From the NCBI RefSeq assembly GCF_947495275.1, contig NZ_CANLYL010000008.1:186001-250000 (forward strand): 64,000 bases of DNA, given 5' to 3'. Both the position numbers and the translations under genes were made by a program. The notes under the pieces are model-generated. The model was not told the origin of the DNA and made no database searches. It was given only the letters and a program-made list of their open reading frames with translations. Positions 1 to 8,424 of this stretch are shown here, piece by piece. Origin of the DNA: an uncultured Roseobacter sp. Lineage in GTDB: Bacteria; Pseudomonadota; Alphaproteobacteria; Rhodobacterales; Rhodobacteraceae. Each line of letters opens with the position of its first letter. The first letter of the stretch is position 1.

Positions 1-429
1 TCAGGCCCGGAAGCGCTCCACACGATCACGGGTAAAGTATGCTATCAAGGCGATTTCTGGCTACGCGCGCGCGGCCTTGGCGGCCCGCGCAGCCAAGGCG
101 CAACTTCACTTTTGTCACGTGTACTGCTCCAGATAATGGTCGAAGCTTGGAACCCTTCTTTCGTTTTTGCGCTGGTACCCAAACAATTGGCCGCAAAGGG
201 TGCCCATCTTCGGTACGGTTATTGTCATTGTGAACCCGGTCAATGGCTGGGCCCGGACAAACAGATAACTGAGGAAGACTACCTGATCTGGATGGGCGCC
301 AACGATATGGCCAATCTGCTTGCACGAGCACCACAAAATCTTCAACGCGCGGGCAGCGTTTCCGTGGTCCAACCCTCCACGACCTCTGTCGATACGGAGA
401 GCTATTCGGAGACAAGAGTGAATGGCTGA
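1..429 (+). CDS. 3' part of an unidentified protein, running in from the left edge
   Basis: The frame is open from the first base to a TGA at 427-429, so this is probably the last 142 codons of a gene that begins outside the window. The part from about base 130 on is protein-like, with several Trp, Tyr and Gly residues. I do not recognise the family; its general look is compatible with the C-terminal half of an acyltransferase-type fold, but that is a guess. It ends 15 bases before the MFS gene in the same frame and could be its operon partner. An overlapping minus-strand frame (26-415) is arginine- and proline-rich and looks like a shadow. Confidence 0.35.
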   Translation, partial: SGPEALHTITGKVCYQGDFWLRARGLGGPRSQGATSLLSRVLLQIMVEAWNPSFVFALVPKQLAAKGAHLRYGYCHCEPGQWLGPDKQITEEDYLIWMGANDMANLLARAPQNLQRAGSVSVVQPSTTSVDTESYSETRVNG

Positions 430-444
430 CCGGCGGCTTTACGC

Positions 445-1629
445 ATGAGATCGCACACGCCCGAAATCGACAAGCCTAGTCTTGTCTCCGTCTCACCGCG
501 TACAGCGGTTATCGGGCCGGTCGCGGCAAATATTGCCTTCGTGATGGAAATCACGCTGGTCCCGTTGCTATTGCCAGAGATTCAACGGCAATTTGACCTG
601 TCCGTCGGCAATCTGGCCTGGGTCTTCAACGCTTACGGCCTCGCTGTTGCCGTCGGTGTTCTGCTGGGCGGCTTGTGCGGCGACCTCTTCAATACCCGGA
701 AAATCTTCGGCTATGGGGTGGTCTTCTTCGCAGCAGGATCACTCGTGGTTGCCGCGGCAGAGAGCTTTGAAGTCCTCATCATCGGGCGGGCGTTGCAGGG
801 GTTTGGCGGCGGCATCTTTTCGCCACTTGTGCCCCTCCTGTTGACGCGCGCTTCGCCAGAGAAACCGGGAAGAATGCTTATCGTCTGGGGCAGCATCGCG
901 GGCTACGTCGCCGCCTTCGCGCCACTTTTCTATGGCGGCTTCCTCGGCGAGCACGGTTGGAACCTCGCGTTTGTTTTGACCGCAATCATCGCATTTTTCG
1001 CATTCGTGATCCTCAACAGAACGCAGACGGCTGATGAGCTTGCGCCCGACTCCAACCCAAAGGCAGATTATTTGGCGCTGTTTCAAGCCCGCGATCTCTG
1101 GGTGACATTTGTCTATGTCTTCTGCACCTACGGATCCATTACCTACTACCTGTTCCGGCTCCCGGTCTGGCTGTCGAGCAACGAGGTTACTGCGGCGAGT
1201 GTCGGCCTTGTTCTGTCGATCGTCTGGCTGACTTTTTCCGGCTTCAGTACACTTTTGCGAAACATGGTCGATAAACCCCACGTGCGGATGATCATGCTTG
1301 CCGCGCCCTTCCTCATCGCGGCCGGATTTCCGCTTTCATATTTTAACGAGAATCTCTTTCTGCTGGTCTTATCATCGTTTTTGGTCGGTTCGGGGCTGGC
1401 GTGCAGCAACGCGCCGTCAACACAATTGATCCTGAGATTCGCGCCAAAGGGGATGAGCGCCATCTCGACAAGCCTGGACATCACCTTCGCGCGTCTCGGC
1501 GGCATTGCGACGGTTGCCATCCTCGCAGAGACGGAGTTCGCATATGCTACCCCCGCAATATTCCTTGCGTGCATGATCGCAGCCTGCTGCGCGCTGGTGG
1601 CGTGTAGAGGGCTTGCTAATGGCCCATGA
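445..1629 (+). CDS. MFS transporter
   Basis: A 394-residue integral membrane protein of the major facilitator superfamily with about twelve hydrophobic segments, an ordinary MFS length. The N-terminal half carries typical MFS features: a first helix ending in a pattern of conserved Pro residues, a loop 2-3 motif of the GxxxDxxxxRK type (GGLCGDLFNTRK) and a glycine-rich helix 4 (GRALQGFGGG). These place it near the drug:proton antiporter branch. The substrate cannot be told from sequence. It starts 15 bases after the partial upstream gene, suggesting co-transcription, and is followed by a long gap. Confidence 0.85.
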   Translation: MRSHTPEIDKPSLVSVSPRTAVIGPVAANIAFVMEITLVPLLLPEIQRQFDLSVGNLAWVFNAYGLAVAVGVLLGGLCGDLFNTRKIFGYGVVFFAAGSLVVAAAESFEVLIIGRALQGFGGGIFSPLVPLLLTRASPEKPGRMLIVWGSIAGYVAAFAPLFYGGFLGEHGWNLAFVLTAIIAFFAFVILNRTQTADELAPDSNPKADYLALFQARDLWVTFVYVFCTYGSITYYLFRLPVWLSSNEVTAASVGLVLSIVWLTFSGFSTLLRNMVDKPHVRMIMLAAPFLIAAGFPLSYFNENLFLLVLSSFLVGSGLACSNAPSTQLILRFAPKGMSAISTSLDITFARLGGIATVAILAETEFAYATPAIFLACMIAACCALVACRGLANGP

Positions 1630-2058
1630 GCGTCGCGCGAAATTAAGGGGAATGTGGCCAGCATCCAACTATGAACAATCATCGCATAGGCATTCAACGG
1701 CGATATCTCTTCGCTGTGCCGAGGAGAAGCCCCGATGCACAATATTTCTATGCGGCTTTGATAACGTCTTCGCCGCAAGGGTTGGTGAGAAGGTTCTTGC
1801 ATCCGCTCCAAGCCAGGCCAATTCGTAAGTTTTCTGATTTCAAGAAGATTGCATCTGCCAATGTTTGATGACCCGGACTGGTTGACGGAATTTGGGGGGG
1901 TGTGCGGCACATTTCGCTCATGGTGACTGAAGCGCCATCGGCAAATGTTTGCGCCTTTTGAACATCAAAATCAGCATTTCACGTGGCCTCTCCCGATGGC
2001 CAGCACGCATTCCTCGGCCAGCAACCGGATATTCTTCGTCTTGATGTAAGACCTGATG
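1630..2058. other. Intergenic region, 429 bases, no gene supported
   Basis: No convincing coding region. On the minus strand, immediately past the end of the ABC ATPase, a frame at 1971-2072 gives 33 protein-like residues (including IRSYIKTKNIRLLAEE) bounded by stops and without a start codon, so it may be a gene remnant. I see no clear terminator hairpin between the two convergent genes. Confidence 0.4.
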
Positions 2059-3213
2059 TCATTGGGGATCTTCTAGCAAGACCGCCAAAGGATCGCTATC
2101 AAGAGAACGCGTGGGCGCGTGTCCGCTCTCAGCCTTGTCGGCAGACCCGGTGGCGCGACGTAGCGCTGTACCGTCCGCCGCGAATATATGGGCGTTTTCC
2201 GTTTGAAATCGCAGCCCCAGGCGATCGCCGGATCTGATCGGGATGTTCCCATGTTTGCGGATCATCAACGAGCCAAGCCCCTCGATATTGGCATAGATGT
2301 TTGTGTCCGAGCCCAGATGCTCGACCACATCGGCCACACCGGCGATCTCTCCGGCACCGGCTGGAACGACATCAAGGTGTTCCGGTCGAATACCCAGTTC
2401 CGTAGCCTGTAGCGTATCTGGCAAATGCGGCAAGGCAAGTGTCACCCCGTTCGCGACAGTGACCCCGTGATCGCCGCCCGTGACCGGAAGCACATTCATC
2501 GTAGGCGACCCGATAAACTGTGCCACGAATTTATTCGCGGGCCGCTCATATAGCTCAAGCGGACTGCCCACTTGCTGAATGTCGCCTCCGTTCAGCACCA
2601 CGATACGGTCTGCGAGGGTCAATGCCTCAACCTGATCGTGGGTCACATACACCATTGTCGCGCCCAATTTCTGATGCAAGCGGGCGATTTCCAACCTCAT
2701 TTCCACCCGCAGTGCTGCATCCAGATTAGACAGGGGCTCGTCAAAAAGAAAGGCGCGCGGGTCGCGAATGATTGCGCGGCCCATCGCCACCCTTTGTCGT
2801 TGACCGCCCGACAAGGCTTTCGGCAAACGTTTGGTAAGGGCGGACAGGCCCAACGTGTCAGCCGCTCCCCTGACGCGGTCGATACGGTCCTGCACAGGAT
2901 CTTTGCGTATCTCCATGGAAAAACCCATGTTCCGCGCCACGTCCATATGCGGGTAAAGCGCGTAGGATTGGAACACCATGGCGATATCACGGTCGCGCGG
3001 CCGCACATCATTCATGCGTACGCCATCAATGGTAAAATCGCCTTCAGTGATCGGCTCCAGACCGGCAATCATGCGCAAAAGAGTGGACTTGCCGCACCCC
3101 GAAGGACCAACAAGAACGATGAATTCTCCATCCTGAATATCAAGGTTGATGTCGCGCAGCACCTCCACCGCGCCGTAACGTTTCACGACATCTCTGAGTT
3201 CGATCCGTGCCAT
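2059..3213 (-). CDS. CUT1-type ABC transporter ATP-binding protein (UgpC/MalK family)
   Basis: This 384-residue cytoplasmic ATPase powers the importer encoded just upstream. Walker A is GPSGCGKS at residues 36-43, the signature LSGGQ at 134-138, and Walker B FLFDEP at 155-160. The C-terminal 140 residues are the TOBE/OB-type regulatory domain of MalK and UgpC proteins. The last 25 residues or so, ending LLEDPQ, extend beyond the usual family end. It is the last gene of the operon GntR - PLP enzyme - binding protein - two permeases - ATPase, starting 12 bases after the second permease. The ligand is unknown. Confidence 0.93.
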   Translation of the reverse strand: MARIELRDVVKRYGAVEVLRDINLDIQDGEFIVLVGPSGCGKSTLLRMIAGLEPITEGDFTIDGVRMNDVRPRDRDIAMVFQSYALYPHMDVARNMGFSMEIRKDPVQDRIDRVRGAADTLGLSALTKRLPKALSGGQRQRVAMGRAIIRDPRAFLFDEPLSNLDAALRVEMRLEIARLHQKLGATMVYVTHDQVEALTLADRIVVLNGGDIQQVGSPLELYERPANKFVAQFIGSPTMNVLPVTGGDHGVTVANGVTLALPHLPDTLQATELGIRPEHLDVVPAGAGEIAGVADVVEHLGSDTNIYANIEGLGSLMIRKHGNIPIRSGDRLGLRFQTENAHIFAADGTALRRATGSADKAESGHAPTRSLDSDPLAVLLEDPQ

Positions 3214-3225
3214 GAATGTGACCCC

Positions 3226-4065
3226 CTATCCTTTGACCGCGCCGGACGTGAGCCCTTGCACGAGGTAGCGTTGAATGAAGATGAAGAAGAGACAGCTTGG
3301 GATGAGCGCCAGAACGCCGGCCGCCATCATCTGTCCCCAATCGACCGAAAATTTGGATACAAAGGTCAGCAAACCCACGGGAAAGGTCATGGCCTCGTTC
3401 TTGGAAATCAGCATCAGCGCGAAGAGCAGCTCTGACCAGGCCGCGGTGAAAACGAACCCAAGCGTCGCACCCAGACCCGGTAGCGTGAGCGGAAAGATCA
3501 CCTTGCGCAGCGCCTGAAAACGCGAGCATCCATCCATCATCGCGGCCTCTTCAAGGTCTTTCGGGATACCGTCGAAAAACGACTGCATCAGGAAAGTGGC
3601 AAAGGGAATGTTGAAGGCGGTGTAGACTACGATCAGCGATGTCAGCGAATTGAGCATGCCGAGTGATGCGACGATCTTGTAAATCGGCGCGATGATCATC
3701 AGCAAGGGAAACATCTGGGTGACTAGCATCACAGCGATGATCAGTCTCTTTCCGCCGAAATCAAAACGCGAAAACGCGTATCCTGCACCTGCGGCAATGA
3801 CCGTTGTCACCGCAGCCGTGCCCAGTGAAACAAAGAGCGAATTTCCGAAATAGGCGAGAAAATCGGTCTGGAAAAGAACCGTGCGAAAGTTGTCGATGGT
3901 CAGGGCCGACGGCCATAGATTGGTGCCTTCCGTAAAGATCAACTGATCCGGCGTGATCGCGATCTTGAAAAGCCAGTAGAGGGGAAAGAGCGCAAAGGTC
4001 AGGTAACCCAGCAGTGCTGCATATTTTCCGACCGTCAGAGCGGGATGTGACCGGGCAACCGCCAT
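3226..4065 (-). CDS. CUT1 ABC transporter permease (MalG-like)
   Basis: A 279-residue inner-membrane permease with six hydrophobic segments. The EAA loop that docks on the ATPase is visible as EEAAMMDGCSRFQALRKVI around residues 175-195, and the C terminus ends in GLTSGAVKG, typical of MalG-type subunits. It lies between the MalF-like permease (9-base gap) and the ATPase (12-base gap). It forms the heterodimeric channel with the upstream permease. The ATG start at 4065 is the only sensible one. Confidence 0.93.
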   Translation of the reverse strand: MAVARSHPALTVGKYAALLGYLTFALFPLYWLFKIAITPDQLIFTEGTNLWPSALTIDNFRTVLFQTDFLAYFGNSLFVSLGTAAVTTVIAAGAGYAFSRFDFGGKRLIIAVMLVTQMFPLLMIIAPIYKIVASLGMLNSLTSLIVVYTAFNIPFATFLMQSFFDGIPKDLEEAAMMDGCSRFQALRKVIFPLTLPGLGATLGFVFTAAWSELLFALMLISKNEAMTFPVGLLTFVSKFSVDWGQMMAAGVLALIPSCLFFIFIQRYLVQGLTSGAVKG

Positions 4066-4074
4066 CTCGGACCC

Positions 4075-5025
4075 CTAGATCTTGACCAGCTTCTTGCGAA
4101 GCCAGAGCAGGATGATGGCATAGATCAGCAAGAGGCCCAGCAAAGCCACGGCGATGGCCGAAGCATAGCCAAAGTCGAGCTTGCGGAACGCCGTTGTGAA
4201 AATATAGGAGCTGACAATCTGAGTGGAGTTGGCCGGACCGCCACCTGTCATCACGTAGATGAGGTCTGCAAAATTGGCGATCCATATGGTGCGCAGCATG
4301 ACTGTGATCGCAATCATCGGAGCCAGAAAGGGGAGTGTGATTTTGGTGAAACACTGCCAGGGGGTCGCTCCGTCAATCTCGGCGGCCTCGTATAACTCGC
4401 CCGGAATGGATTGCAGCGCGGCCAGAAGCGTGATCGCAAAAAACGGAACCCCGAACCAGATATTGGCAACGATCGGCCCCCACATGGCAAGGCTCGGATC
4501 CCCCATGATGTTATAGGGTTCGGAGAGCAGGCCCAGCGATGCCATCCAGTGCGGCAAGGGACCGATGACCGGGTTAAAGAGCCACGCCCATGTCAGCGCA
4601 GACAGAAACGTCGGCACAGCCCAGGGCAGAAAGACCAGCGCCTGAAAAAGCCTTTTGCCAAAGAATTGCGTGTTGAGCAGAAGGGCCAGTCCGAGGCCCA
4701 GAAAAAACTGGAAACTGATCGACCAGAATGTCCACCAGAAGGTGTTTTCCAGAGCGATCCAGAATTTGCGGTCAGACCAGAGCTTAAGATAGTTCTCGAA
4801 ACCCACCCAACCGGTGTCAAAGGGGTTGAGCAGCTCGATAGCCTGAAAGGAATAAGAGATGCCGATAATGAGCGGGATCAACATCACAGTGCCGATCAGA
4901 AAGATCGCGGGCGACAAGTACAGGAATGGCTCGATCATGTACTGCCAATAGAGCGAGCGCCGTGCCCGGGGTTCCCCGGGCATGACAGTATTTTGGACGC
5001 GGGTTGTCACTGTTTGGCCTGCCAC
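4075..5025 (-). CDS. CUT1 ABC transporter permease (MalF-like)
   Basis: A 316-residue permease of the MalF/UgpA type, with six membrane segments after a short cytoplasmic N terminus. The EAA loop reads EAAEIDGATPWQCFTKI near residue 217. The longest frame starts with GTG at 5025, overlapping the end of the binding-protein gene by 19 bases; an ATG at 4983 would avoid the overlap and leave a 23-base gap. Neither has a strong ribosome binding site, so the start is open. It pairs with the next permease. Confidence 0.92.
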   Translation of the reverse strand: MAGQTVTTRVQNTVMPGEPRARRSLYWQYMIEPFLYLSPAIFLIGTVMLIPLIIGISYSFQAIELLNPFDTGWVGFENYLKLWSDRKFWIALENTFWWTFWSISFQFFLGLGLALLLNTQFFGKRLFQALVFLPWAVPTFLSALTWAWLFNPVIGPLPHWMASLGLLSEPYNIMGDPSLAMWGPIVANIWFGVPFFAITLLAALQSIPGELYEAAEIDGATPWQCFTKITLPFLAPMIAITVMLRTIWIANFADLIYVMTGGGPANSTQIVSSYIFTTAFRKLDFGYASAIAVALLGLLLIYAIILLWLRKKLVKI

Positions 5026-6266
5026 TTTTCGTATTCAGCTGTCAGCAATTCCGCCCATTCATCCGCGACCTCTTGGGCAGTCCGTTGCCCGAGCAATGCT
5101 TCCTGGCTTGTCTCCAGCAAGACCGTGCTGCCGAAATATCCCCATTTCTCCAGGTAGGTGGGCATCGTCGTTGGCACGTATTGTTCCCCGTTCAGTTCTT
5201 CAAACCATCCGGCAAATTGCTCGGACTGGAAGTAGGGGTCCTGATCCGCGCCTTTGTGAATCGGGATCACGCCCACACGTTTTGCCCAGGCCGCATTGGC
5301 CTCAGGCGTCGACAGGGCGGCCACCAGATCAAAGGACTCCTCCTCATGTTCGGTTGAGCTGAAGATCGACCAGCCCGCGAAACCAATTGTCGGGAAAGCC
5401 TTGCCCGAGGGACCAACCGGCATTGGCATCACGGCAAAATCTTCAGCCGGCATCCGTTCGGCAATTGCAATCAGCGCATCTGGGTCCTGATCCAGGAAAG
5501 CACAGGTCCCGGAGTAAAAGCCTGCCACGATTTCATTGAAACCCCAGTTGACGCTGTCACGCGGGGCATGACCGTCTTTGTACATGTCGATCATGAACTG
5601 GATGCCTTCAACCGAACCCGGCTCGTTGATCCGGCTCTTCCCGTCCTCGGTGAAAAACTCGTTAGTGCCGTTCATCGTCGCTGCAAACATGATCCAGCCG
5701 TTGGTCCCACCGGGCCCGCCGCGCAGACAATAGCCCGATTTGCCCTCCAGTTCTGAAACCGCCGCGGACGCGGCTTTAAATTCCTCCATCGTGGACGGAG
5801 GCGTCTCGACACCGGCTTCGGCAAGCAGTTTCTTGTTGTAGAACATCGCGCGCAAATAAAACCCGTAAGGGATCATGTAGAAGTCACCAGCCTGACTGCC
5901 CATGGCCACCGCCTTGTCGGTCAGCGTGCTGCCGTGCTCCCATTCCGCCACGTGATCGGCGAGGCTGACCAATTGACCGGAACCTGCATAGAGCGCCTGC
6001 CATGTATCGGGCATCTCCACGACATCGGGGATGTCACCACCGGCAACCATCGTTGCGAGCTTTTCGAAAGCCTGTCCCCAGGGGAGGCTGACGATCTCGA
6101 CCGTGACCCCGGGGTTGTCAGCTTCAAATCCATCCACGAGGCCTTGCAGAACTTCGGTCCGCTCCGGGCTCGTAATGACTTCGACAAGCTTGAGTGTGGT
6201 ATCGGCCCAGGCAGCACTCGCCATCAGCGCGGCGGCGGTGCTTAGGCCGGCAAACATACGTTTCAT
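5007..6266 (-). CDS. Periplasmic solute-binding protein of a CUT1 ABC importer
   Basis: A 419-residue extracellular solute-binding protein of family 1 (maltose-binding type). Residues 1-21 form a Sec signal peptide with a cleavage site after AWA. The mature part has the usual Trp-rich binding-protein pattern and a single cysteine pair (C199/C257 region) that may form a disulfide. The start ATG at 6266 is preceded by AAGGAAGG. It follows the PLP enzyme by 45 bases. Sugar-type importers bind sugars, polyols or glycerol phosphates, but the company of a sulfur-amino-acid-type enzyme leaves the ligand uncertain. Confidence 0.92.
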   Translation of the reverse strand: MKRMFAGLSTAAALMASAAWADTTLKLVEVITSPERTEVLQGLVDGFEADNPGVTVEIVSLPWGQAFEKLATMVAGGDIPDVVEMPDTWQALYAGSGQLVSLADHVAEWEHGSTLTDKAVAMGSQAGDFYMIPYGFYLRAMFYNKKLLAEAGVETPPSTMEEFKAASAAVSELEGKSGYCLRGGPGGTNGWIMFAATMNGTNEFFTEDGKSRINEPGSVEGIQFMIDMYKDGHAPRDSVNWGFNEIVAGFYSGTCAFLDQDPDALIAIAERMPAEDFAVMPMPVGPSGKAFPTIGFAGWSIFSSTEHEEESFDLVAALSTPEANAAWAKRVGVIPIHKGADQDPYFQSEQFAGWFEELNGEQYVPTTMPTYLEKWGYFGSTVLLETSQEALLGQRTAQEVADEWAELLTAEYEKWQAKQ

Positions 6267-6311
6267 ATCAGTTTTCCTTCCTTGTTGAGGGGGTCAGCGT
6301 CTTTCTTGCCA

Positions 6312-7463
6312 TCAGGCTGCGCTTTGGCTCAGGGCAGTCGAAAAATCCGCCCAAAGATCTTCTGCGTCTTCCAATCCAAGGCTCAGTCGCACCAGGTTCG
6401 GAGAAACGCCAAACTTCTGCATGGAGTTCTGCTCACCAGCCTGCGCAAGTCCCACGCTTGCCGGCAGAAGCAGGCTTTCAAAACCACCCCAACTGACGCC
6501 AAGGCGGAAGTGCTGCAAGGCATCGGCGAATTTCGGAATGTCCACGTTGTCATCGAATTCAACGGACATGAGGCCGCTACGCCCCTTGAGCCCCGGCACG
6601 ATATTAGCACCGGGACTGTTGACCCGGCGCACCTGCGGCAGAGCAGCCAGGCGGTCCACGAAGAGGTTTGCTGTTTCCTGATGCTGCCGCATCCTAAGGC
6701 TCAGGGTCCGCAATCCACGGGTCAGCAAGAATGCTTCGAACGGCGCAAGTTTTGCACCCAGCAGGGACAAAGTCAGATCACGGATGCGAGCGATATGGTC
6801 GTGGGAGGAAACCACCACGCCTGCAACCGTGTCCGAATGCCCCGAGATGTATTTCGAGGCGGAATGAATGACGATATCGATCCCAAGCGTGAGCGGTTGC
6901 TGGAAAACCGGACTAGCCCAGGAGTTATCAATCATGGTGATTGTGCCGTGCCGTTGCGCATGCTCTGCGACCAGCGGGAGGTTCATTGGGGCAAAAACCA
7001 CCGAGCTGGGGCTTTCTAGGAATGCGAGTTTCACGCCCTTCAGCAAGTCTGCATCCTCTTCGAATGCGCTGACGGAATGATAGGTGATCTGCACGCCGAA
7101 GGGCCGCAGCATACGCTCGAAAAAGCGAAATGTGTCAGGATATACATGTTCGATGCAGGCGACCTGATCGCCCGGTTGAACGTGGGCAAGCAGAGTTGAC
7201 GAAATAGCCGCAATTCCCGAGGCAAAAGCAACGGCGGCATCGCCCCGCTCGGCTTTTGCCATGAGCCCTTCAAAGGCGGCAACGGTTGGATTTTGGATAC
7301 GCGTATAGATGGGCTGCGTCGTCCGACCGGCCATGCGATCTTCGAAAGCTTGATAGTTTTCAAAGGAAAACAAAGACGATTGTACGATGGGTGGCGTCAC
7401 CGCGCCATCAGCATCATCCAGCACCGACGCCAGCAAAGTTGCGAGCTGTGGTCCGTCAGACAT
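6312..7463 (-). CDS. Cys/Met metabolism PLP-dependent enzyme (cystathionine lyase/synthase family)
   Basis: A 383-residue cytoplasmic enzyme of the trans-sulfuration family (cystathionine gamma-synthase, beta- and gamma-lyase, methionine gamma-lyase). The PLP lysine is K204 in SASKYISGHSD, the cofactor Asp is in the MIDNSW stretch near 178, and the phosphate-binding FASGIAA lies near 80. The start was set at the ATG at 7463, which overlaps the regulator gene by eight bases; the frame is open upstream. These families form or break C-S bonds at the gamma or beta carbon, and sequence alone does not fix the reaction. Its place between a GntR regulator and a sugar-type importer is unusual. Confidence 0.9.
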   Translation of the reverse strand: MSDGPQLATLLASVLDDADGAVTPPIVQSSLFSFENYQAFEDRMAGRTTQPIYTRIQNPTVAAFEGLMAKAERGDAAVAFASGIAAISSTLLAHVQPGDQVACIEHVYPDTFRFFERMLRPFGVQITYHSVSAFEEDADLLKGVKLAFLESPSSVVFAPMNLPLVAEHAQRHGTITMIDNSWASPVFQQPLTLGIDIVIHSASKYISGHSDTVAGVVVSSHDHIARIRDLTLSLLGAKLAPFEAFLLTRGLRTLSLRMRQHQETANLFVDRLAALPQVRRVNSPGANIVPGLKGRSGLMSVEFDDNVDIPKFADALQHFRLGVSWGGFESLLLPASVGLAQAGEQNSMQKFGVSPNLVRLSLGLEDAEDLWADFSTALSQSAA

Positions 7464-8211
7464 CGTATGTCTCCATGACCTGACGCACTTCATGCTCCAC
7501 CATATCCATGATCCGCGCCATGACCTTGCTGGCCCGCGCCTCATCCCTCGCAGCAATTGCCCGCGCGAGCTCGGGATGGAGTGGGATTGTCACCTGGCCA
7601 AGATGGGGCTGCCCAAATGGTGCTTCGTAAATTTCGTTGAACGCGCGCTGAATCTGCTGAATGATCTGCTCAAAGAGCGGGTTCCCGGATGCCGCCTGAA
7701 TGGCGCGGTGAAACCGATTGTCCGCCTCACGCCAATCCTCACCGGCTTCAAAGATGCTCATCAACTCCGCCACGCGCGCAAGGATGACCCGCGCCTGTTG
7801 GTCGGTCACATTCCGCGCGGCCATACGCGCACTTTCGATCTCCAGCGGCCGCCGGACCGAGTGGGTTCTCAACAAGCTTTCAGCTTCGAGCTTGAGGGTT
7901 ACAGGTACATGGATCGCGTTCGATGACACTTCCGCTGCCAATCGTGTGCCCGCCTTCTTGTTACGCGTGACGATGCCCATGTTTTGCCAGGCGGTCAGCG
8001 CCTCCCGGACCTTGGCACGACCAACGCCCAGCTTCTTGGCAATCTCAACTTCCGGCGGCAGACGGTCCCCAACCTTCATTTCAGCCCGGTCAATCATTTC
8101 CGACAATGCATCCAGGACGTCCCGACTGCTGTTGCCTGCTTCAAGCAGCTCCAGCGCCGCAGATATCTTTGCAACATTGGTCTTCTCAGCTTGGGGGGGC
8201 GGCGCAGTCAA
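7456..8211 (-). CDS. FadR-subfamily GntR transcriptional regulator
   Basis: A 251-residue regulator with an N-terminal winged helix (residues about 20-85, with the LPPEVEIAKKLGVGRAKVREAL helix-turn-helix stretch) and a C-terminal all-helical FCD ligand domain, including the Asp/His metal-binding pattern of FCD proteins. No ATG gives a full domain; the start is a TTG at 8211 with GGAG ten bases upstream. It is the first gene of a six-gene operon ending at 2059, and two palindromes lie just upstream, so autoregulation of the whole operon is likely. The effector is probably the imported compound or its product. Confidence 0.88.
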   Translation of the reverse strand: MTAPPPQAEKTNVAKISAALELLEAGNSSRDVLDALSEMIDRAEMKVGDRLPPEVEIAKKLGVGRAKVREALTAWQNMGIVTRNKKAGTRLAAEVSSNAIHVPVTLKLEAESLLRTHSVRRPLEIESARMAARNVTDQQARVILARVAELMSIFEAGEDWREADNRFHRAIQAASGNPLFEQIIQQIQRAFNEIYEAPFGQPHLGQVTIPLHPELARAIAARDEARASKVMARIMDMVEHEVRQVMETYDV

Positions 8212-8252
8212 ATTTAGAAACTCCAGCAGGGGTTTCTCAAACGTTAGTTTTA

Positions 8253-8286
8253 TTGTCCGACAAAATCAACAATATTGTAGGACAAT
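8253..8286. promoter_or_regulatory. Two palindromic operator candidates for the GntR regulator
   Basis: TTGTCCGACAA at 8253-8263 is a perfect palindrome around a central C, and ATTGTAGGACAAT at 8274-8286 is a near match with the same TTGT...ACAA arms. Their centres are 22 bases apart, two helical turns, placing two dimers on the same DNA face. The TTGTCnGACAA pattern resembles sites bound by FadR-type regulators. They lie 42-75 bases before the TTG start of the regulator. Confidence 0.6.
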
Positions 8287-8424
8287 AAATAGAAGTTACA
8301 TAACAGCACCTTACCGGCAAACGCCAACGTAATCCCAGGCCAGGTTCATCGTTGAAAGAGTCGATTCGAAAACATGGCTCGACCACGCCGTCATCGCATA
8401 ATTGCGGTTCTTACTGGGGTCCGC

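Noticed and set aside
26-415. 129-codon minus-strand frame at the left edge
   Set aside because: Arg/Pro/Ser-rich, no motif; the plus-strand frame open from base 1 looks more like protein and continues toward the MFS gene.
2572-3435. 287-codon plus-strand frame
   Set aside because: Antisense to the ABC ATPase and permease genes; rich in His, Arg and Gln with no family resemblance. A shadow of high-GC codon use.
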